Shown here: positions 17,458 to 26,089 of the stretch, piece after piece
Layout: every line of letters begins with the position of its first letter
Position numbering within the stretch: position 1 is the stretch's first letter
Assembly (NCBI RefSeq): GCF_036250735.1
Contig: NZ_CP109430.1
Coordinates: 7,192,001-7,256,000 of the forward strand
From: Streptosporangium sp. NBC_01495
GTDB taxonomy: Bacteria > Actinomycetota > Actinomycetes > Streptosporangiales > Streptosporangiaceae
Length of the DNA: 64,000 bases
Direction: 5' to 3'
Notes under the pieces: generated by a model
Databases searched by the model: none
What the model saw: the letters and a program-made list of their open reading frames with translations, nothing else
What the model was told of the DNA's origin: nothing
Translations under genes and position numbers: made by a program

Positions 17458-18954
17458 TCAGAAACCTTGGGCGAGGCGGTAGTACGCCTGGTTCCAGCGG
17501 ATCTCCTTGGCGAACTGGCGGGAGGTGGTGTCGGCGTCGATGACCAGCAGCTCGACGCCGAGCATGTCGGAGAGGTCGGTGAGCTCCTCGGTGGTCAGGG
17601 CGGACGACAGGACGGTGTGGTGCGGGCCTCCGGCGGTCAGCCACGCCTCGGCGGAGGTGCTCAGGTTGGGGCGGGGCCGCCACACCGCGCGGGCGACGGG
17701 CAGGCTGGGCAGCGGCTCGGCGGGGGTGACCACGTCGATCTCGTTGGCCACCATCCTGAACCGGTCCCCCATGTCGGACAGGCCGATCACCACGGCGGGC
17801 CCGGGTTCGGCGTCGAAGACCAGCCGGACGGGGTCCTCGCGCCCGCCGATGCCCAACGGGTGGATCTCGCACGAGGGCACCCCGGCGGCGATCGTCGGGC
17901 AGACCTCCAGCATGTGCGCGCCCAGGATGACCTCCTGGCCGGGGGTCAGGTGGTAGGTGTAGTCCTCCATGAAGGAGGTGCCGCCCTCAAGCCCGGCCGA
18001 CATCACCTTCAGGGTCCGCACCAGCACCGAGGTCTTCCAGTCGCCCTCGCCGCCGAAGCCGTAGCCGTCGGCCATCAGCCGCTGCACCGCGAGCCCCGGC
18101 AGCTGCCGCAGCCCGCCGAGGTCCTCGAAGTTGGTGGTGAACGCGCCGAAACCCCCCTCGGTGAGGAAGTGGCGCAGTCCCAGCTCGACGCGGGCGGCGT
18201 AGCGCAGGGAGTCGTGGCGCTCGCCTCCGGCGCGCAGCTCGGGGGCGACCTTGTAGGTGTCCTCGTACTCGGCGGTCAGGGCGTCCACGCCGGCGTCCGC
18301 CGCGGCGTCGACGGCGGCGACCAGGTCGTTGACACCGTAGGTGTTGACCGAGACGCCGAAGCGCAGCTGCGCCTCCACCTTGTCGCCCTCGGTGACCGCC
18401 ACGTCGCGCATGTTGTCGCCGAAGCGGGCCAGCCGCAGCGAGCCCATCTCCGCGCGCCCGGCCGCGGCCCGCGCCCACGCGCCGACGCGCGCCGCCACGG
18501 CCGGGTCGCTCACGTGCCCGGCGACGGTCTTGCGCGCCACGCCCAGCCGGGACTGGACGTAGCCGAACTCGCGGTCGCCGTGGGCGGCCTGGTTGAGGTT
18601 CATGAAGTCCATGTCGATGGAACTCCACGGCAGCGCCACGTTGGCCTGGGTGTGCAGGTGCAACAGCGGCGTGCGCAGCGCGTCCAGCCCGGCGATCCAC
18701 ATCTTGGCCGGGGAGAACGTGTGCATCCAGGCGATCACCCCGACGCAGGCGTCCGAGGCGTTGGCCTCCAGGCAGACCCGGCGGATCGACGCGGCGTCGG
18801 TCAGCACGGGCTTCCACACCACCCGGAACGCCAGGGCGTCGTCGAGCCGCCCGGCGATGCCCCGGGACTGCTCCGCCACCTGGGCCAGCGTGTCCTCGCC
18901 GTACAGGCCCTGACTTCCGGTGAGAAACCAGATCTCACGCTCGTGGAGGGTCAC
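17458..18954 (-). CDS. araA: L-arabinose isomerase
   Basis: A 498-residue AraA (the E. coli enzyme has about 500 residues) that converts L-arabinose to L-ribulose in the cytoplasm. Family segments include EIWFLTGSQGLYGE at the N terminus, the active-site neighbourhood WMHTFSPAKMW, and FMEDYTYH. The start is the GTG at 18954 with AAAGGAG six bases upstream. Its first bases overlap the araD stop (GTGA). It is the last gene of the araB-araD-araA operon and ends in front of a 254-bp gap. Confidence 0.97.
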   Translation of the reverse strand: MTLHEREIWFLTGSQGLYGEDTLAQVAEQSRGIAGRLDDALAFRVVWKPVLTDAASIRRVCLEANASDACVGVIAWMHTFSPAKMWIAGLDALRTPLLHLHTQANVALPWSSIDMDFMNLNQAAHGDREFGYVQSRLGVARKTVAGHVSDPAVAARVGAWARAAAGRAEMGSLRLARFGDNMRDVAVTEGDKVEAQLRFGVSVNTYGVNDLVAAVDAAADAGVDALTAEYEDTYKVAPELRAGGERHDSLRYAARVELGLRHFLTEGGFGAFTTNFEDLGGLRQLPGLAVQRLMADGYGFGGEGDWKTSVLVRTLKVMSAGLEGGTSFMEDYTYHLTPGQEVILGAHMLEVCPTIAAGVPSCEIHPLGIGGREDPVRLVFDAEPGPAVVIGLSDMGDRFRMVANEIDVVTPAEPLPSLPVARAVWRPRPNLSTSAEAWLTAGGPHHTVLSSALTTEELTDLSDMLGVELLVIDADTTSRQFAKEIRWNQAYYRLAQGF

Positions 18955-19619
18955 CGCGGACTCCTTTGCCCGTAGACGTTCTGGTAGCGGTCGTACAAAC
19001 TGTCGATGTCCGGCTGCGCGATGGGCAGCGGCTCGCCCAGCTGGCGGGCCATGTGCACGGTACGGGCGACGTCCTCGCACATCACCGCGGCCTTGACGGC
19101 CGCGCGGGCGTCCGCGCCGACGGTGAAGACGCCGTGGTTGCGCATCAGGACCGCCGGGGAGCGGTGGCCGTCCAGGGTGGCGACGATTCCCTTGCCGATG
19201 TCGTCCCCGCCGATCAGCGCGAACGGCCCGGCCGGTATCTCCCCGCCGAACTCGTCCGCCATCGCCGTCAGCACGCACGGGATGGACTCACCCCGCGCCG
19301 CCCAGGCGGAGGCGTACGTGGAGTGGGTGTGCACCACCCCGCCCACCCGCGGCATCGCCCGGTAGACGTACGCGTGCGCGGCGGTGTCGCTGGACGGTGA
19401 CAGCCCGCCCTCGACCGGCTCACCGTCCAGGTCGCACACCACGATCGACTCGGGGGTCAGGTCCTCGTACGTCACCCCGGACGGCTTGATGACGAACAGG
19501 TCCTCACCGGGGACCCGCCCGGAGACGTTGCCCGCGGTCCAAGCGACGAGGTTGTAGCGGACCAGCTCCTGGTGGAGCGCGGACACCGTCTCCCGCAGTC
19601 TCCTGACGACGGCGCTCAT
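18951..19619 (-). CDS. araD: L-ribulose-5-phosphate 4-epimerase
   Basis: A 222-residue class II aldolase-fold enzyme that converts L-ribulose 5-phosphate to D-xylulose 5-phosphate and so feeds the pentose phosphate pathway. Visible signatures are the substrate-binding TAGNVSGR, KPSGV, the zinc-ligand motif HTHSTYASAWA and a later catalytic-region HGVFT. The ATG at 19619 gives the family length. There is a 91-bp gap to araB and a 4-bp overlap with araA. Confidence 0.96.
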   Translation of the reverse strand: MSAVVRRLRETVSALHQELVRYNLVAWTAGNVSGRVPGEDLFVIKPSGVTYEDLTPESIVVCDLDGEPVEGGLSPSSDTAAHAYVYRAMPRVGGVVHTHSTYASAWAARGESIPCVLTAMADEFGGEIPAGPFALIGGDDIGKGIVATLDGHRSPAVLMRNHGVFTVGADARAAVKAAVMCEDVARTVHMARQLGEPLPIAQPDIDSLYDRYQNVYGQRSPR

Positions 19620-19710
19620 CCGGCCGCCGCCGTTCCGTGCGCGGCAGGGCGCCCGGCCGCGCGCGGGGACGGGGGCAGTGCTCGCCCGATCGGATCTTCC
19701 TCGCGCCCGG

Positions 19711-21414
19711 TCACGCATCCTCCTCGTTCGTCGACGTGCTCTTCCCGTCCTCGCCGGCCAGTGTGCTCGCCTCGTTGCGCAGGGCCCGCAGGCCGTGCAG
19801 CGTCTCCCCGCCCGCGAAGTGGTCGTGCAAACGGCGGTACTCGGCGTACAGCCGGTCGTAGGTGTCCGCGCGCCCGGCGTCGGGAACGTAGGCGGCCTCG
19901 GCGCGCCCGCCCATCGCGGCCGAGGCCGAGGTGATGTCGGGGTAGGCCCCGGCGGCGACCGCGGCGTGGACGGCCGAGCCCAGGGCGCACCCCTGCTCGG
20001 AGCCGATCACCGAGATCGGGCGGCGCAGCACGTCGGCGTAGACCTGCATCAGGAAGCGGTTCCTGATCAGGCCACCGGCGGCGACGAACTCGGTCACGGG
20101 CACCCCGGAGCTCTCGAAGGTCTCCACGATCGTGCGGGCGCCGAACGCGGTGGCCTCGATCAGCGCCCGGTAGGTGTCCTCGGGTCTCGTCGCGAGCGTC
20201 TGGCCGACGACCACGGCGGAAAGGTCGTGGTCGACCAGCACCGAGCGGTTGCCGTTGTGCCAGTCGAGCGCCACCAGGCCGTGCTGCCCGACCCGCTGCG
20301 CGGCGGCCAGTTCGGTGAGGAGTTCGTGCACGGTGAGCCCGCGCCGTTCCGCCTCGCGCTCGTAGGAGCCGGGCACCGAGGTCTCGACGAACCACCCGAA
20401 GATGTCGCCGACCCCGGACTGGCCCGCCTCGTACCCCCACAGGCCGGGCACGATGCCGTCGCGCACCACCCCGCACATGCCGGGCACCTCGGCCAGGGCC
20501 TCGGAGGACATGACGTGGCAGGTGGAGGTGCCCATGATGGCGACCATCTGGCCGGGCCGCACGGCGTCGGCGGCGGCGGCCGTGACGTGGGCGTCGACGT
20601 TGCCGACCGAGACCGCGATACCCTCTGGCAGCTTCGTCCAGGCGGCGGCGCGGGCGTCCAGCCGTCCGGCGAGGCCGCCCAGCGGGGACGGCTCCCCGCC
20701 GAGCTTCGCGGTGAAACCGGCGAAGGCGGGGTTGAGCTCGGCGAGGAACTCCGCGGAGGGGTAGCCGCCGTCCTGGCGGATGGCCTTGTACCCGGCGGTG
20801 CACACGTTGCGCGTCTCCACGCCGGTGAGCTGCCAGACGATCCAGTCGGCGGCCTCGATCCAGCGTTCCGCGCGGCCGTAGACCTCCGGGTCCTCCTCCA
20901 GCACCTGGAGGCCCTTGGCGAACGCCCACTCCGAGGAGATCTTCCCGCCGTAGCGGGGCAGCCACGCCTCTTTCCTGCGGGCGGCGACGGCGTTGATCCG
21001 GTCGGCGTACGGCTGCGCCGAGTGGTGCTTCCACAGTTTCGGCCACGCGTGCGGGCGGGAGGCGAACCCGTCGACCTCGCACAGCGGGGTGCCGTCGGCG
21101 GTGGCGGGCAGCACGGTGCAGGCGGTGAAGTCGGTCCCCAGGCCGATGATCCGCGACGGGGGGATCCCGGCCGCCGCCACCGCCTTGGGCACCGCCTGGC
21201 GCAGCACCTCGCGCCAGTCCTCCGGCGACTGCAGCGCCCAGTCCGGGCCCAGGCGCACGGCGGTGTCCGGCAGCCGGTCCTCGATCACCCGGTGGGCGTA
21301 CTCGTGCACGGCGGTGCCCATCTCGGCGCCGTCGCCCACCCGGACCACCACGGCGCGGCCCGACAGCGTACCGAAGTCGACACCGACCACGTAACTATTG
21401 TTGTTAGCGTTCAC
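19711..21414 (-). CDS. araB: Ribulokinase
   Basis: A 567-residue FGGY-family kinase that phosphorylates L-ribulose. The phosphate-binding GVDFGTLSGR lies near residues 10-19. The ribulokinase segment GIGLGTDFTACT-like and the C-terminal AAGGLIRNRFLMQVYADV motif are present. The GTG start at 21414 is chosen because GGAGAGA lies just upstream. An in-frame ATG 60 bases earlier has no ribosome-binding site. It is the first gene of the araBDA operon. A LacI-type operator sequence covers the start codon, so repressor binding would block entry into this operon directly. Confidence 0.96.
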   Translation of the reverse strand: MNANNNSYVVGVDFGTLSGRAVVVRVGDGAEMGTAVHEYAHRVIEDRLPDTAVRLGPDWALQSPEDWREVLRQAVPKAVAAAGIPPSRIIGLGTDFTACTVLPATADGTPLCEVDGFASRPHAWPKLWKHHSAQPYADRINAVAARRKEAWLPRYGGKISSEWAFAKGLQVLEEDPEVYGRAERWIEAADWIVWQLTGVETRNVCTAGYKAIRQDGGYPSAEFLAELNPAFAGFTAKLGGEPSPLGGLAGRLDARAAAWTKLPEGIAVSVGNVDAHVTAAAADAVRPGQMVAIMGTSTCHVMSSEALAEVPGMCGVVRDGIVPGLWGYEAGQSGVGDIFGWFVETSVPGSYEREAERRGLTVHELLTELAAAQRVGQHGLVALDWHNGNRSVLVDHDLSAVVVGQTLATRPEDTYRALIEATAFGARTIVETFESSGVPVTEFVAAGGLIRNRFLMQVYADVLRRPISVIGSEQGCALGSAVHAAVAAGAYPDITSASAAMGGRAEAAYVPDAGRADTYDRLYAEYRRLHDHFAGGETLHGLRALRNEASTLAGEDGKSTSTNEEDA

Positions 21415-21415
21415 A
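21401..21415 (-). promoter_or_regulatory. LacI-type operator on the araB start codon
   Basis: TTGTTAGCGTTCACA differs by a single base from the operator at 22871. It spans the araB GTG start. It is predicted to be bound by the LacI-family repressor encoded at 21694-22716. Confidence 0.75.
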
Positions 21416-21561
21416 TTCTCTCCAGGACATCGGGACGGCGGGACCTCGACCACGGGGGACTCCGGCGCGACCACGCCGGGTCCGCGGGGTTCAGCCTCGG
21501 CGGGGCGGGACGGGACGCCGGGGAAGCGGACGCGGGACGGCGGCCGGTCGCGGGACGACGT

Positions 21562-21589
21562 GCGGGCCCGGAACCGTGCTCGGGCCCGC
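21562..21589 (-). terminator. Hairpin, copy 1 of 2, downstream of the repressor gene
   Basis: GCGGGCCCG and CGGGCCCGC pair perfectly around a 10-base loop. It lies within the 84-bp duplication between the repressor gene and araB. Confidence 0.6.
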
Positions 21590-21645
21590 GCAGGGAACGG
21601 TACGCGAGCCTAGGCGCGGAACGGCGGCCGGACGCGGGACGACGT

Positions 21646-21673
21646 GCGGGCCCGGAACCGTGCTCGGGCCCGC
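21646..21673 (-). terminator. Hairpin, copy 2 of 2, downstream of the repressor gene
   Basis: It has the same 9-bp arms and loop as the hairpin 84 bp away. This is the one nearest the repressor stop codon, about 20 bp downstream. Confidence 0.6.
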
Positions 21674-21693
21674 GCAGGGAACGGTACGCGGGC

Positions 21694-22716
21694 CTAGGCG
21701 CGGAACGGCGCGGTGCTGGCCCTCGGCACGAACCGCGGCGGGACGACATGTCGCTCTTGGGACCATTCCGCTCCTGCCTCCATCTGCCTGAGCAGGATCT
21801 CGATGCTGTACTTCCCCACCGCCCCGAAATCCTGCCTGATCGTGGTGAGCGGCGGGGTGAAGAACTCCGACTCGGGGATGTCGTCGAACCCCACGATGCT
21901 GATCTGCTCGGGCACCCGCACGCCCAGCTCGGCGAAGGCCCGCAGCGCCCCGAGCGCCATCTGGTCGTTGGCGACGAACACCGCGGTGACGCCCGACGTC
22001 GCGGCCAGGCGCAGCCCGGCCTCGTAGCCGGAGCGCGGGCTCCAGTCGCCGGACAGCGACTCGGGGATCGGGCGGCCCGCGGCGGTCAGCACCTCACGCC
22101 AGCCGTCGACGCGCCCGTCGGCCTCCAGCCAGTCCGACGGGCCGGCGATGTGCCACACGGTCTCGTGGCCGAGGTCGAGCAGGTGCCGGGTGGCCAGGCG
22201 GGCGCCCTCGACCTGGTCGACGCTGACCACCGACACGTCGCCCGCGTGGCTGCCCTCGACGGCCACGACGGGGATGTCGGTGGGCACGCCGGCCAGCGCG
22301 GGGGCGGCCGAGCGCTGCGGCGCGACCACCACGATGCCGTCGACGGCCTGCTCGGCCAGGTAGCCGAGCGCGTCGCGCACGCCCGCGGTGTCGATGGTCT
22401 TGAGGCTGACCATGCTGACGAAGTAACCCGCCGCCCTGGCCGCCTGCTCGATGCCGTAGACCGTGCTCGCGGGTCCGTACAGGGTCGTGTCGAAGCTGAC
22501 CACACCGAGGGTGCGCGTGTGCCTCGTGACCAGGGCGCGGGCGACCATGTTGCGCCGGTAGCCGAGCTCGTGGATCGCCGCCAGCACCCGGTCGCGGGTC
22601 TCGGCGCGGACGTTGGGGTGGTCGTTGAGTACGCGCGAGACCGTCTGGTGCGACACCCCGGCCCTCGTGGCGACGTCCGCCATCACCGGCGGACGGCGTT
22701 CGAGGCTCGGGCTCAC
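21694..22716 (-). CDS. LacI-family repressor of arabinose genes (AraR-like)
   Basis: A 340-residue LacI/GalR regulator. The N-terminal helix-turn-helix and hinge read VMADVATRAGVSHQTVSRVLN and continue to ELGYRRN. A periplasmic-binding-like sugar domain follows, with the family signature VFVANDQMALGALRAF and GFDDIPESEFFTPPLTTI. The GTG start has AAGGAG seven bases upstream. It is located between araBDA and the divergent sugar importer, and LacI-type operators flank it on both sides. It most likely represses both operons and itself, with L-arabinose or a metabolite as inducer. The inducer identity is inferred from the neighbours. Confidence 0.93.
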   Translation of the reverse strand: MSPSLERRPPVMADVATRAGVSHQTVSRVLNDHPNVRAETRDRVLAAIHELGYRRNMVARALVTRHTRTLGVVSFDTTLYGPASTVYGIEQAARAAGYFVSMVSLKTIDTAGVRDALGYLAEQAVDGIVVVAPQRSAAPALAGVPTDIPVVAVEGSHAGDVSVVSVDQVEGARLATRHLLDLGHETVWHIAGPSDWLEADGRVDGWREVLTAAGRPIPESLSGDWSPRSGYEAGLRLAATSGVTAVFVANDQMALGALRAFAELGVRVPEQISIVGFDDIPESEFFTPPLTTIRQDFGAVGKYSIEILLRQMEAGAEWSQERHVVPPRFVPRASTAPFRA

Positions 22717-22748
22717 TGGTCGGCTCCTTCTGATGGCTTGGGACAGAC

Positions 22749-22763
22749 TGTGAGCGCTAACAA
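22749..22763. promoter_or_regulatory. LacI-type operator upstream of the repressor gene
   Basis: TGTGAGCGCTAACAA lies 33 bp in front of the repressor start, suggesting autoregulation. It is identical (as reverse complement) to the site at 22871. Confidence 0.8.
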
Positions 22764-22870
22764 CACCCTACGTCAAGCACCTCAGACATTACATTCTGAT
22801 TACTCGTAGATCATCCGTTAACACCTACTTGACGTTGCCGTCATGACGCCCTTAACTGGCGCATACCCCG

Positions 22871-22885
22871 TTGTTAGCGCTCACA
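22871..22885. promoter_or_regulatory. LacI-type operator in the divergent region
   Basis: TTGTTAGCGCTCACA is an exact reverse-complement match to the site at 22749, with 122 bp between their left ends. The pair could support DNA looping. Confidence 0.8.
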
Positions 22886-23012
22886 TCTCCTGCGAGAAGG
22901 TCTCCATGATGCGAGAACTCCTGACCGTCCGGGGGTTGACAGTCGGCCGACCCGGGCATTTGATGGCTCGTCACACAGCCGAACGGATCACCAGGCGACC
23001 TGACGCCGCCGA

Positions 23013-23026
23013 TGTGAGCGCTCACA
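23013..23026. promoter_or_regulatory. Fully symmetric LacI-type operator TGTGAGCGCTCACA
   Basis: This is a perfect 14-bp palindrome with the same half-site (TGTGAGC) as the other three operators. It lies 272 bp upstream of the sugar-binding protein gene. Confidence 0.8.
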
Positions 23027-23297
23027 AAGATGCTCGCAAAGACGCTCACGACGACGTCCGCGAAGACGCTCACGGACACGTTCACAACCACGATCACCGA
23101 CGCCGGAGCGCGCCGGGACCCGGCCCGTTCCGGTGTCGCCGTGGGCGCGCCCCGGACAGGACGCGCCCCGGCGGCGGTACGCCGGAGGCCGGGACGCGCC
23201 GCCACGGCACCCGCCACTCCCGGGACACACCGCGTCCCGCCCCTCTCCCGGCCCGCCCCCGGACCGGGACCCCGGGTCCCCACACTGGAGGTATTCG

Positions 23298-24434
23298 ATG
23301 AAGTTCGCGAAGCTGGCCGCCTTCTCGGTGAGCCTGGCTCTCGCCATGGGAGTGACGGCCTGTGGCTCCAGCGTCAAGACCGTCGACCAGGGCGCGTCGG
23401 GGGCGGCCTCCGCGGCGCCCGCCGACACCCTCGTCGGCGTCACCATGCCCACCAAGTCCTCCGAACGCTGGATCCATGACGGCGACAACGTCAAGAGCGC
23501 CCTGGAGAAGCTGGGCTACAAGGTCGACCTGCAGTACGCGGAGAACGACATCCCCACGCAGGTCAACCAGATCGAGAACCAGATCACCAGGGGCGCCAGG
23601 CTGCTGATCATCGCCTCGATCGACGGCACCGCCATCACCACGCAGCTCCAGCAGGCGGCCGACAAGAAGATCCCGGTGATCGCCTACGACCGGCTCATCC
23701 GCAACTCGCCGAACGTCGACTACTACGCCACCTTCGACAACTACAAGGTGGGCGTGCAGCAGGCGACCTCGCTGCTGGTCGGCCTGAAGCTGAAGAAGGA
23801 GGACGGCTCCGACGGCGACGCCAAGGGCCCGTTCAACATCGAGATCTTCGCCGGCTCCCCGGACGACAACAACGCCACCTTCTTCTACAACGGCGCGATG
23901 GACACCCTGAAGCCGTACATCGACAAGGGCACCCTGGTCGTCAAGAGCGGCCAGACCGACTTCAAGACCGTCGCGATCCTGCGCTGGGACCCGGCCACCG
24001 CGCAGAAGCGCATGGAGGACCTGATCACCAAGTCCTACTCCGGCGGCACCGAGGTCCAGGGCGTGCTCTCCCCGTACGACGGCCTGTCCATCGGCATCCT
24101 GTCGGCGCTGAAGAGCAGCGGCTACGGCACCGCCGACCAGCCGTACCCGGTCGTGACCGGCCAGGACGGCGAGGTCGCCTCGGTGAAGTCGATCATCGCG
24201 GGCGAGCAGTACGCGACGATCTACAAGGACACCCGCCAGCTGGCCGCCATCACCGTCGAGATGGCCGACGCCGTGCTCAAGGGCGGCAAGCCCGAGGTGA
24301 ACAACACCGAGGACTACGACAACGGCAACAAGGTCGTCCCGTCGAACCTGCTCGACCCCGTGATCGTCTACAAGGACAACTACAAGAAGGTCCTCGTCGA
24401 CTCCGGCTACTACACCGAGGACCAGCTCAAATAA
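23298..24434 (+). CDS. chvE: Multiple-monosaccharide ABC transporter, sugar-binding lipoprotein (ChvE-like)
   Basis: A 378-residue periplasmic-binding-type 1 protein of the ChvE group, which binds sugars such as arabinose, xylose or galactose outside the membrane. The ATG at 23298 has GGAGG eight bases upstream. The leader is short, with a lipobox VTAC near residue 22. The mature part shows YDRLIRNSPNVDYYATFDN and AGSPDDNNA, typical of ChvE/XylF relatives. It is the first gene of the importer operon, divergent from the repressor, and is probably induced by arabinose. Confidence 0.93.
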   Translation: MKFAKLAAFSVSLALAMGVTACGSSVKTVDQGASGAASAAPADTLVGVTMPTKSSERWIHDGDNVKSALEKLGYKVDLQYAENDIPTQVNQIENQITRGARLLIIASIDGTAITTQLQQAADKKIPVIAYDRLIRNSPNVDYYATFDNYKVGVQQATSLLVGLKLKKEDGSDGDAKGPFNIEIFAGSPDDNNATFFYNGAMDTLKPYIDKGTLVVKSGQTDFKTVAILRWDPATAQKRMEDLITKSYSGGTEVQGVLSPYDGLSIGILSALKSSGYGTADQPYPVVTGQDGEVASVKSIIAGEQYATIYKDTRQLAAITVEMADAVLKGGKPEVNNTEDYDNGNKVVPSNLLDPVIVYKDNYKKVLVDSGYYTEDQLK

Positions 24435-24456
24435 CGGTACCGGTGCCATGAAGGAC

Positions 24457-24500
24457 GGCACCCGGCCGGCGACGTCCCCATCCCTCGCCGGCCGGGTGCC
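24457..24500 (+). promoter_or_regulatory. Intercistronic hairpin between binding-protein and ATPase genes
   Basis: Perfect 16-bp arms (GGCACCCGGCCGGCGA and its complement) enclose a 12-base loop, 22 bp after the binding-protein stop. Such hairpins commonly stabilise the binding-protein mRNA and lower expression of downstream transporter genes. Confidence 0.8.
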
Positions 24501-24534
24501 CGCGGAGCGGGAAGGCAGTGCGGAGGCGGACGGC

Positions 24535-26064
24535 ATGACCGACGACATACTTCGGATGCGCGGGATCACCAAGGCGTTCCCGGGCGTCAAGGCCCTGCAG
24601 GACGTCAACCTGGTGGTGCGGAGAGGCGAGATACACGCGATCTGCGGGGAGAACGGCGCCGGCAAGTCGACACTGATGAAGGTCCTGTCCGGCGTGTACC
24701 CGCACGGCTCGTACGACGGCGAGATCGTCTTCGACGGCGAGCCGTGCCGCTTCTCCGACATCAGGGACAGCGAGAAGCGCGGCATCGTGATCATTCACCA
24801 GGAGCTGGCGCTCAGCCCCCACCTGTCGATCGCCGAGAACATCTTCCTCGGCAACGAACGGACCAGCCGCGGCCTGATCGACTGGAACCGGACGAACGCC
24901 GAGGCCGCCGAGCTGCTGGAGCGGGTCGGGCTGCGGGAGAACCCGGTGACGCTCTCGATGGACATCGGGGTGGGCAAGCAGCAGCTGGTGGAGATCGCGA
25001 AGGCGCTGTCCAAGCGGGTCAGGCTGCTCATCCTCGACGAGCCGACCGCGTCGCTCAACGACGAGGACTCGGCGCACCTGCTCGACCTGCTGCGCGGGCT
25101 GCGCGAGGAGGGCATCACCTCGGTGATCATCTCGCACAAGCTGAACGAGATCCGGGCCATCGCCGACTCGACCACGATCCTGCGCGACGGCCGGACGATC
25201 GAGACCCTGGACATGAGGAACGACCGGGTCACCGAGGACCGCATCATCTCGGGCATGGTCGGCCGCGACCTCGAACACCGCTTCCCGCCGCGCGAGCCGA
25301 GGATCGGCGAGGAGGCGCTGCGGATCGAGGACTGGACGGTGCACAGCCCCAGCCGGCACGGCCGCGTCGTCGTCTCCGGCGCGAACCTGACGCTGCGCCG
25401 CGGCGAGATCGTCGGCCTGGCCGGGCTGATGGGCGCCGGGCGCACCGAGCTGGCGATGAGCGTGTTCGGCCGCAGCTACGGGGTCGGCATCTCCGGCCGC
25501 GTCTACAAGGACGGGCGGGAGATCCAGCTCCGCACGGTCGGCGAGGCGATCGGCCACGGGCTCGCGTACGCCACCGAGGACCGCAAGCGGTACGGGCTCA
25601 ACCTGATCGAGGACATCAAGCGGAACGTCTCCGCCGCGGCGCTGGGGAAGCTGGCGAGGCGCGGCTGGGTCGACGACAACAAGGAGTACCAGGTCGCCGA
25701 CGGCTTCCGCGAGAGCATGAACATCAAGGCTCCCAGCGTGCTGTCGGTCACCGGGAAGCTCAGCGGCGGCAACCAGCAGAAGGTGGTGCTGTCGAAATGG
25801 ATCTTCACCGACGCGGACGTGCTCATCCTCGACGAGCCCACCCGGGGCATCGACGTGGGTGCCAAGTACGAGATCTACTCGATCATCAACCGGCTCGCCG
25901 ACCAGGGCAAGGCCATCCTGGTCATCTCCTCGGAGCTTCCCGAGCTGCTCGGCGTCTGCGACCGCCTCTACGCCATGTCGGCCGGGCGCATCACCGGTGA
26001 GGTCTCCCGGGCGGAGGCCACCCCGGAGCGGCTCATGCAGCTCATGACCAGGGAAAGTTCATGA
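24535..26064 (+). CDS. mmsA: Sugar ABC transporter ATP-binding protein (two ABC domains)
   Basis: A 509-residue monosaccharide-importer ATPase with two ABC cassettes. The first Walker A is GENGAGKST and its Walker B LLILDEPTAS. The second domain has GLMGAGRTEL in place of Walker A, signature LSGGNQQKV and VLILDEPTRGIDVG, as is usual for this family. The ATG at 24535 has GGAGG in front. It sits between the binding protein and permease genes (26-bp gap to the permease) and drives import of pentoses or similar sugars. Confidence 0.94.
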   Translation: MTDDILRMRGITKAFPGVKALQDVNLVVRRGEIHAICGENGAGKSTLMKVLSGVYPHGSYDGEIVFDGEPCRFSDIRDSEKRGIVIIHQELALSPHLSIAENIFLGNERTSRGLIDWNRTNAEAAELLERVGLRENPVTLSMDIGVGKQQLVEIAKALSKRVRLLILDEPTASLNDEDSAHLLDLLRGLREEGITSVIISHKLNEIRAIADSTTILRDGRTIETLDMRNDRVTEDRIISGMVGRDLEHRFPPREPRIGEEALRIEDWTVHSPSRHGRVVVSGANLTLRRGEIVGLAGLMGAGRTELAMSVFGRSYGVGISGRVYKDGREIQLRTVGEAIGHGLAYATEDRKRYGLNLIEDIKRNVSAAALGKLARRGWVDDNKEYQVADGFRESMNIKAPSVLSVTGKLSGGNQQKVVLSKWIFTDADVLILDEPTRGIDVGAKYEIYSIINRLADQGKAILVISSELPELLGVCDRLYAMSAGRITGEVSRAEATPERLMQLMTRESS

Positions 26065-26089
26065 CCAAGGAAAAGGAGTAGGGAGCCCG

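Larger units (their letters stand above)
21537..21704. repeat. 84-bp tandem duplication downstream of the repressor gene
   Basis: Two nearly identical 84-bp copies (21,537-21,620 and 21,621-21,704) differ at only a couple of positions. The second copy includes the repressor stop codon and the first carries its duplicate. Each copy contains one strong hairpin. Confidence 0.9.
22717..23297. other. Divergent control region between repressor and sugar importer
   Basis: This 581-bp region holds no convincing gene. Its first 170 bp are AT-richer, as expected for promoters. It contains three LacI-type operators. Further loose half-sites (GACGCTCACG, ACGTTCACA) occur between 23,030 and 23,090. Confidence 0.7.

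Noticed and set aside
23030..23090. Repeated GACGCTCACG units that could encode a His/Asp-rich peptide
   Set aside because: There is no ribosome-binding site or domain. They are better read as degenerate operator half-sites in a control region.
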